From a virus, in the IMG/VR virus record IMGVR_UViG_3300007519_000032, positions 1-38,378 of that record: a DNA stretch of 38,378 bases; one strand, given 5' to 3'. Both the position numbers and the translations under genes were made by a program. The notes below the pieces were generated by a model, which had not been told where the DNA came from, ran no database searches, and saw only the letters and a list, made by a program, of their open reading frames with translations. This document shows positions 35,643 through 38,378 of the stretch, piece after piece; the first letter of the stretch is position 1, and the number at the start of each line of letters is the position of its first letter.

Positions 35643-35756
35643 GAGAGACTTTCTGGCATTTCTGCCAGCTTTTAGCTCTGACGCTGAATCCCCCCGTGGT
35701 CTGCTTCCCTTTCGGATACTTTCGGTCGTTTCTGACCTAGTCGGCTAAAGTCTCTC
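35643..35756. ncRNA. Candidate structured RNA with closing stem and branched interior
   Basis: A 10-bp perfect closing stem joins GAGAGACTTT (35643-35652) and AAAGTCTCTC (35747-35756). Inside, a 6-bp hairpin CTGGCA/TGCCAG (35653-35668, TTTC loop) stacks directly on it. AGC (35673-35675) can pair with GCT (35744-35746), and GGTC/GACC forms another hairpin (about 35724-35737). Multibranched closure over 114 nt without coding potential suggests a folded RNA or a leader element of the early transcript. The active strand is uncertain. Confidence 0.4.
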
Positions 35757-35888
35757 ACAAAGGCCACTAGGATTTTATTCCACAACAGGATCAACGGCGA
35801 GCCTTTTCTATGGGTTCCGCGCCCCATGTCCTTTATTCTAGGCCAAGAGAGCCACGTCAGTTATCGGAGGGTTAATACAACCGCCCGA
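35757..35888. other. Second structured stretch with imperfect stems, no gene
   Basis: No coding frame is convincing. GGCC with a nearby CTAGGA (about 35762-35772) can pair with a later TTCTAGGCC (about 35836-35844) with a bulge. ATGGG and CCCAT (about 35811-35828) form an inner hairpin. TCGGAGGGTT and AACCGCCCGA (about 35863-35888) form a stem with a 2x2 mismatch. With the preceding element this makes a 250-bp highly structured gap. Confidence 0.35.
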
Positions 35889-35904
35889 TCATTATAACGT
35901 AGGC

Positions 35905-35941
35905 AAAAAAAATGCCCCTGAGTGGTAACGCACCCAGAGGC
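35905..35941 (-). terminator. Rho-independent terminator on the minus strand
   Basis: On the minus strand GCCTCTGGGTG and CACTCAGGGGC form an 11-bp stem with two GU pairs (35914-35941), a 6-nt loop and a following run of eight T (35905-35912) after one A. GU pairs work only on the minus strand, fixing the orientation. The terminator precedes the early leftward operon and follows the right-end genes. Confidence 0.8.
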
Positions 35942-35996
35942 TGCGAGTCGGTCCTTAACGGGACAAGACAAGCAAAATCAAAACGCGTTACCGTCT
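35905..35996 (-). ncRNA. Candidate ~90-nt RNA or attenuated leader, promoter to terminator
   Basis: On the minus strand a promoter (36003-36032) is followed only about 90 nt later by an intrinsic terminator, with no gene between. Predicted transcription start is near 35996. The RNA has a small hairpin (GTCC/GGAC at about 35951-35964) and the terminator stem. Its 5' end contains GGTAACGC (35985-35992, minus strand), perfectly complementary to GCGTTACC (35924-35931, minus strand) in the terminator loop, an arrangement for a pseudoknot or antiterminator. It may be a small regulatory RNA or an attenuator controlling the long leftward operon. Confidence 0.45.
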
Positions 35997-36002
35997 ATCC
36001 TT

Positions 36003-36032
36003 ACCCTAGCACAAGGTTTTCGTGGTTGTCAA
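36003..36032 (-). promoter_or_regulatory. Strong candidate sigma70-type promoter, minus strand
   Basis: On the minus strand a perfect TTGACA (36032-36027), an 18-bp spacer and TAGGGT (36008-36003) with an upstream TG (extended -10) form a promoter firing leftward. Its spacer motif CGAAAACCTTGTGC matches the spacer of the promoter at 9743-9772. The TSS would be near 35996. The next gene on the minus strand starts only at 35349, beyond a terminator at 35905-35941. Confidence 0.6.
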
Positions 36033-36048
36033 TCATTTTCTTATTTTC

Positions 36049-36279
36049 TTATTTTCGGATTGCGCCTAGGGTGCATCCGCCGTTAGAGTAATGGGTGATT
36101 CCAAATCGCCCATCGCTTGATTTACTCGGCAACCCCATACCGGAAGCCACCTTGGCCGACAAAACGCTCGCACGGGTATCTAAACCGCCCGTGTCGGGCA
36201 GGCTAGTTACCCCGGCCATGCCGATCTCCCAAAGTTTTGCGGATAAGCCGCTTGATTCATTAGTTAAAGATTCATCCAT
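36049..36279 (-). CDS. Hypothetical early protein (76 aa)
   Basis: A 76-aa protein beginning MDESLTNESSGLSAKLWEIG, Ser/Gly-rich with GVTSLPDTGGLDTRASVLSA and HYSNGGCTLGAIRK at the end. AAGGA lies 6 nt before the ATG, supporting this strand; an overlapping plus-strand frame (36095-36349) has no such site. No known family or membrane segment. It is about 16 bp upstream of the strong leftward promoter, so its 3' end abuts the regulatory region. Not recognised. Confidence 0.55.
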   Translation of the reverse strand: MDESLTNESSGLSAKLWEIGMAGVTSLPDTGGLDTRASVLSAKVASGMGLPSKSSDGRFGITHYSNGGCTLGAIRK

Positions 36280-36351
36280 AAAAGATCCTTGTTTACGTCC
36301 TTACGTTGTTTTTCACGAGGGGAAGAACCTGACTTGGCTCATTCATTAGTG

Positions 36352-36483
36352 TTAATCCTCGCCGCCGCCGTCACGGAGCCATTCGCGCCACTCGCGGCCC
36401 CCGAAAATGTAAGCCAATACCCAGTAAACGCAAGCCAAAAGCGCAAGCGGGACGAATACTATTGATAATAGCGTTTTCTTCAT
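36352..36483 (-). CDS. Small membrane protein (43 aa)
   Basis: A 43-codon gene from ATG 36483 to TAA 36352. The product has a basic start (MKKT), a clear membrane segment at about 5-27 (LLSIVFVPLALLACVYWVLA) and a charged C-terminus REWREWLRDGGGED. It is too short for many gene finders. The overlapping 83-aa frame in 36371-36622 is a shadow. A single-pass early membrane peptide; function unknown. Confidence 0.65.
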   Translation of the reverse strand: MKKTLLSIVFVPLALLACVYWVLAYIFGGREWREWLRDGGGED

Positions 36484-36515
36484 ATTTGTCGGAATTTATG
36501 TTATAAGTTCGCAAC

Positions 36516-36668
36516 TTACTGACAAGAAGCAACTTCCGCGAAGTAACGCCCGAGTTCTTGCGCGGTCTTAACCGAAAGCCAAGAACCTTCCGCTTCGCTG
36601 ACCTGACAGAGCGCGGAAACAACTTCCGCCTCTGTTTCCGTGTCTTCTGGTTTATGCGTGGTTTTCAT
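36516..36668 (-). CDS. Small hypothetical protein (50 aa)
   Basis: A 50-codon gene from ATG 36668 to TAA 36516. It begins MKTTHKPEDTETEAEVVSAL and continues CQVSEAEGSWLSVKTAQELG, with RYFAEVASCQ at the end; the C-terminal half is probably helical. It lies 2 bp after the stop of the next upstream gene and is too short for many gene finders. Tight spacing and good codon pattern support it. Not recognised. Confidence 0.65.
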   Translation of the reverse strand: MKTTHKPEDTETEAEVVSALCQVSEAEGSWLSVKTAQELGRYFAEVASCQ

Positions 36669-36670
36669 CT

Positions 36671-37000
36671 TCAAAAACCCTGAATGACAATTCCTCCATC
36701 GAATTCGATGACTTGCGTATTGTCGCGCAGGTACTCCATCGCGGCCCCTTCTTTTTCGTCCTCTTCTAGGTCGTCAATCCCGGCGTCATACCCAGCGTCA
36801 TTGATGCAGTCTAGGGCTGACACGTATTCTGAGTAGTCGCAGCAAATTGCGATGGGGTCGAATTCAAGCTCTTCACCCCCGTCCTCCTCATATCCTTCTA
36901 GGTATTCGAAAATGGCCTCAAGCGCGGCCCAACTGAAATTTTCGGGCCGGATTTGCTTGAAGCGGTGGCAGAACTGTGAACTGTTGAGTGTTTCTTTCAT
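36671..37000 (-). CDS. Acidic conserved-type early protein (109 aa)
   Basis: A 109-aa strongly acidic protein with EYLEGYEEDGGEELEFDPIA, CCDYSEYVSALDCI and the C-terminal NTQVIEFDGGIVIQGF. The combination FDPIAxCCxYSEY and EFDGGxIIQ is typical, from memory, of a small protein family spread through many phages; its function is unknown. Acidic proteins of this size in early regions can mimic DNA or inhibit host enzymes, but nothing here proves it. It is followed closely by the 50-aa gene. Confidence 0.75.
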   Translation of the reverse strand: MKETLNSSQFCHRFKQIRPENFSWAALEAIFEYLEGYEEDGGEELEFDPIAICCDYSEYVSALDCINDAGYDAGIDDLEEDEKEGAAMEYLRDNTQVIEFDGGIVIQGF

Positions 37001-37047
37001 GATTTTATTTGTTTATTTGTTTGTTTTTTGGTCTTAACGAGAGGGAT

Positions 37048-37125
37048 TCAAAAGCAAGCCGCGAAAAAGAAGGCAAGGGCAATGCCAATCGCGCAGCAAG
37101 CGAGGGTTTCAAGTAGGGCTTTCAT
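37048..37125 (-). CDS. 25-aa membrane peptide
   Basis: A 25-codon gene from ATG 37125, overlapping the preceding gene by ATGA (37122-37125). The peptide is MKALLETLACCAIGIALAFF plus five more hydrophobic or Cys residues, a single membrane span with no tail. It could insert in the inner membrane. It is too short for standard gene finding, but the coupling supports it. Function unknown. Confidence 0.5.
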   Translation of the reverse strand: MKALLETLACCAIGIALAFFFAACF

Positions 37126-37487
37126 TTTGCGGCGTCTAGGGCGTCGGTGTATGCGGCAAAGGCCGCGTCGGCGCGGTCGGATGCGTCTAGGGCGTCGCGA
37201 ACGGCGGCGGCGGCGAGGTCGGCGGCGGCGATTTCAGCGCTTGCTTCGATCATCTCGTAAGCCTCTTCGGAGTAGCCGTTATGGCTCTGCCCCTGAAAGT
37301 GCATTAAAGAGCAGTCGGAGCCATTCCAGACCGCCACGGACATTGAGGATTGGCCGACTTCTTCGGCCCAATATATTTCACCCTCGGCGGTAAGAACTAG
37401 CCGATGCCAATTTGAGCCCATAGACAATTCGTAAGCCGTTGCGGCTTCGGCGGTGATTTCTTCGATGATTTCTTCGATGGTTTTCAT
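37122..37487 (-). CDS. Early protein with alanine-rich C-terminal repeats (121 aa)
   Basis: A 121-aa protein, MKTIEEIIEEITAEAATAYE at the start, with a beta-rich centre (HRLVLTAEGEIYWAEEVGQS; CSLMHFQGQSHNGYSEEAYE) and an Ala/Asp-rich C-terminal helix (about 85-121, AAFAAYTDALDAAK) similar to repeats in the proteins at 33808 and 34724. It has an A-rich leader (about 19 nt) downstream of a hairpin with an AAAAC loop, and overlaps the 25-aa peptide by ATGA. Not recognised. Confidence 0.65.
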   Translation of the reverse strand: MKTIEEIIEEITAEAATAYELSMGSNWHRLVLTAEGEIYWAEEVGQSSMSVAVWNGSDCSLMHFQGQSHNGYSEEAYEMIEASAEIAAADLAAAAVRDALDASDRADAAFAAYTDALDAAK

Positions 37488-37506
37488 TTTGTTTTTGTTT
37501 GTTTTT

Positions 37507-37562
37507 CCGGCACGTTTTGCGCCGGATTGAGAGCATCATTCAGATCAGCGCAAGAGCGTCAA
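37507..37562 (-). promoter_or_regulatory. Promoter and 5'-leader hairpin module, copy 1
   Basis: On the minus strand CTTGACGC (37563-37556), with TTGACG at 37562-37557, is followed 16 bp later by AATGAT (a 4/6 -10) and, 31 bp further downstream of the motif, a hairpin CCGGCGC / GTGCCGG (37525-37507) with loop AAAAC. An A-rich stretch then leads to the ATG at 37487. The hairpin and leader closely match the module at 38230-38248. Confidence 0.5.
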
Positions 37563-37683
37563 GCACTTTTCTATTTATTTTTTCCGCCGCCCCCCAAGCA
37601 TCATGCACAGTAAACTCGATCAGTGTATCCTGCATCACCCACTAATCACGGCACCTTAAGCAACGAGCAAGCTCCTAGGTAAG

Positions 37684-37711
37684 GGCAATCAGGCTAGGCT
37701 AGGCAATCAGG
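37684..37711. repeat. 10-bp direct repeat GGCAATCAGG with a CTAGGCTA core
   Basis: GGCAATCAGG occurs at 37684-37693 and at 37702-37711, separated by CTAGGCTA. TGTCGGGC is also duplicated nearby (about 37733-37760). The gap 37563-37890 has no convincing gene and holds only these repeats and the palindromes below. An origin, operator or packaging role is possible but not shown. Confidence 0.65.
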
Positions 37712-37810
37712 TCCGTAATCGTGGAGGGTATGCTGTCGGGCGTAGCGTGTCGGGCCTAAATCGTTCACCCTCCCTCCCCCACTAAGCCAGAAAACCCCGT
37801 GTTTTTTCGC

Positions 37811-37824
37811 GACTTACATAAGTG
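37811..37824. promoter_or_regulatory. Palindromic operator-like site, copy 1
   Basis: GACTTACATAAGTG, a near-perfect 14-bp palindrome, pairs with the perfect copy at 37872-37885. Start-to-start spacing is 61 bp, close to six helical turns, so both sites face the same side of the helix. This suits a dimeric regulator binding cooperatively or looping DNA. Confidence 0.55.
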
Positions 37825-37865
37825 CCCTGTTTTTCGTTTCATAGGTAAAAGGCAACATTGTCCAC

Positions 37866-37898
37866 CGTGCCGACTTACGTAAGTCATTTTTGGGCACG
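37866..37898. promoter_or_regulatory. Palindromic operator-like site, copy 2, nested in an outer repeat
   Basis: GACTTACGTAAGTC (37872-37885) is a perfect 14-bp palindrome. It is framed by CGTGCC (37866-37871) and GGCACG (37893-37898), giving a nested palindrome or cruciform. Both features lie between two minus-strand genes, just past the terminator. A binding site for a repressor, or an origin element, is likely; the regulator could be the nearby winged-helix protein. Confidence 0.6.
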
Positions 37899-37924
37899 AA
37901 AAAAGCCGCCCGGTGAGGAGCGGC
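37899..37924 (-). terminator. Rho-independent terminator after the right-end gene
   Basis: On the minus strand GCCGC and GCGGC (37924-37905) form a 5-bp stem around a 10-nt loop, followed by a run of six T (37904-37899). It closes the transcript of the winged-helix-like gene at 37951-38190, and sits immediately before the nested palindrome. Confidence 0.7.
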
Positions 37925-37950
37925 CTTGGCTTGGTTAAGGTTGCGAGAGG

Positions 37951-38190
37951 TTAGTCTAGTTGAATTTCATGGCTCGCCGCTAGGGCGCGGCCTGCCCCCG
38001 TGAAGCAAATCCATGTATTTCCCTCGGCAGTCTGTGTTCTGATTAGCCCTGCCTGTTTGAGTTGCGTGAGGTTCCCGCGGCCCTCGACGTCACCGCCGAC
38101 ATTGCCGCCCACCAGAGGTGTGCCAGACCAGTTTCCCGCGTCGCGTGCGTAGGCGAGGAAGAGTTCGAGTGATTTGCTAGTAATGCTCAT
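37951..38190 (-). CDS. Winged-helix-like early regulator (79 aa)
   Basis: A 79-aa protein beginning MSITSKSLELFLAYARDAGN and containing WSGTPLVGGNVGG, GRGNLTQLKQAGLIRTQTAE and GNTWICFTGAGRALA. The GNLTxLKxAGL and following strand-turn-strand pattern resembles small winged-helix proteins found in many phages, from memory, and probably binds DNA. It is the rightmost gene, with a leader hairpin shared with the gene at 37487, and is followed by a terminator and by palindromic operator-like sites. It is a good candidate for the regulator acting at those sites, but this is inference. Confidence 0.7.
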   Translation of the reverse strand: MSITSKSLELFLAYARDAGNWSGTPLVGGNVGGDVEGRGNLTQLKQAGLIRTQTAEGNTWICFTGAGRALAASHEIQLD

Positions 38191-38229
38191 GAGTTTGTTT
38201 TGTTTGTCATATTTGTATGTGGTTTATTC

Positions 38230-38286
38230 CCAGAGCGTTTTGCTCTGGACTGCACGCACTCAATCAGTCACCCTTCATCGCGTCAA
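38230..38286 (-). promoter_or_regulatory. Promoter and 5'-leader hairpin module, copy 2
   Basis: On the minus strand CTTGACGC (38287-38280) is followed about 31 bp downstream by a perfect 7-bp hairpin CCAGAGC / GCTCTGG (38248-38230) with loop AAAAC. An A-rich leader leads to the ATG at 38190. The TTGACG box matches copy 1; its -10 is weak (TTGAGT at 17 bp). The loop and stem length match copy 1, while the stem bases differ compensatorily. Confidence 0.5.
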
Positions 38287-38310
38287 GACTTTCTTTCAAT
38301 CATTTTCACC

Positions 38311-38347
38311 CATTAGCAATCCTAATCAATCATTAGATCGCCTAATG
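38311..38347. repeat. Two 20-bp-spaced inverted repeats near the right end
   Basis: CATTAG ... CTAAT occurs at 38311-38326 and again, with a perfect 6-bp stem CATTAG/CTAATG, at 38331-38347; the two units are 20 bp apart. They lie within 35 bp of the poly-G end, so they may be terminal binding sites. No function is shown. Confidence 0.7.
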
Positions 38348-38356
38348 CACGAGAGC

Positions 38357-38371
38357 GGGGGGGGGGGGGGG
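38357..38371. other. Poly-G right terminus, probable artefact
   Basis: Fifteen consecutive G at 38357-38371, followed by AACACAC. This mirrors the left end and most probably reflects poly-G read artefacts or an assembly end. The true genome end may be missing here. Confidence 0.7.
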
Positions 38372-38378
38372 AACACAC

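Noticed and set aside
35350-36048. tRNA gene in the long gap
   Set aside because: No cloverleaf with an acceptor stem and a GTTCRA-type T-loop was found; GGTTCTAAT units are repeats, not T-arms.
36095-36349. 84-codon plus-strand frame opposite the 76-aa gene
   Set aside because: No ribosome-binding site, against the direction of the whole early arm, while the minus-strand frame has AAGGA.
36371-36622. 83-codon minus-strand frame
   Set aside because: Replaced by two better-supported short genes (36352-36483 and 36516-36668) in other frames; its composition is basic and irregular.
37028-37393. Arginine-rich plus-strand frame
   Set aside because: It is a shadow of the alanine-rich end of the gene at 37122-37487.

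Overview
This window looks like a nearly complete genome of an uncultured, lytic, short-tailed (podovirus-like) double-stranded DNA phage. The evidence is the set of structural genes: a terminase, a portal, a scaffold and a DUF5309-like capsid protein, two tail-tube/nozzle-type proteins, an S74-chaperone tail fibre and three large internal-virion-type proteins. There is no tape measure, tail sheath or siphovirus tail tube. No integrase, excisionase or lysogeny repressor is recognisable. The host cannot be named. Most virion genes start without a Shine-Dalgarno (SD) sequence, while many early genes have AAGGA-type sites, so the host may tolerate SD-free initiation. Both ends of the window are long poly-G runs that look more like sequencing or assembly artefacts than real termini.

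Layout. Positions 1-370 are a G/T-rich, repeat-bearing left end. Positions 371-8980 (+) hold a small gene, a G-quadruplex-prone gap, a putative small terminase, a DNA methyltransferase, small coupled genes, the large terminase, the portal and virion decoration or fibre-like proteins. Positions 9011-9721 (-) are a three-gene reverse-strand insert with its own terminator. Positions 9815-25737 (+) hold scaffold, capsid, a strong terminator, head-tail and tail proteins, an S74 tail fibre, a membrane/lysis-type cluster and the internal virion proteins. A bidirectional terminator at 25745-25763 separates this late arm from the leftward early arm, 25820-38190 (-). The early arm encodes an SSB-like protein, a stand-alone DEDDy exonuclease, an HTH protein, an HNH-like nuclease, many small proteins, a DnaB-type helicase, a second methyltransferase, a PD-(D/E)XK nuclease, a SWIM zinc-finger protein, an Imm5-like alanine-rich protein and an endonuclease VII-like protein. 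Upstream of it (35350-36048) lies about 700 bp without a convincing gene, holding operator-like repeats, a multibranched RNA-like fold, and a promoter followed about 90 nt later by a terminator.

How the genes fit together. The leftward operon supplies replication and recombination functions (helicase, SSB, exonucleases, Holliday-junction-type nuclease) and DNA modification, but no DNA polymerase, primase or RNA polymerase is visible, so the phage probably relies on host enzymes or encodes divergent ones. The rightward arm builds the head, packages DNA and makes the short tail. No canonical endolysin was recognised. Early genes are tightly coupled: many junctions are 4-bp ATGA overlaps, others are 8-bp ATGTTTAA-type overlaps, and two are bridged by 13-15 codon minicistrons.

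Most interesting signals: the promoter/terminator unit at 35905-36032, whose 5' end is complementary to the terminator loop; two 5'-leader hairpins with identical AAAAC loops and covarying stems (37507-37525 and 38230-38248); a paired palindromic operator at 37811 and 37872; the G-quadruplex array before the small terminase; and the spread of alanine-rich repeat modules among unrelated early proteins.
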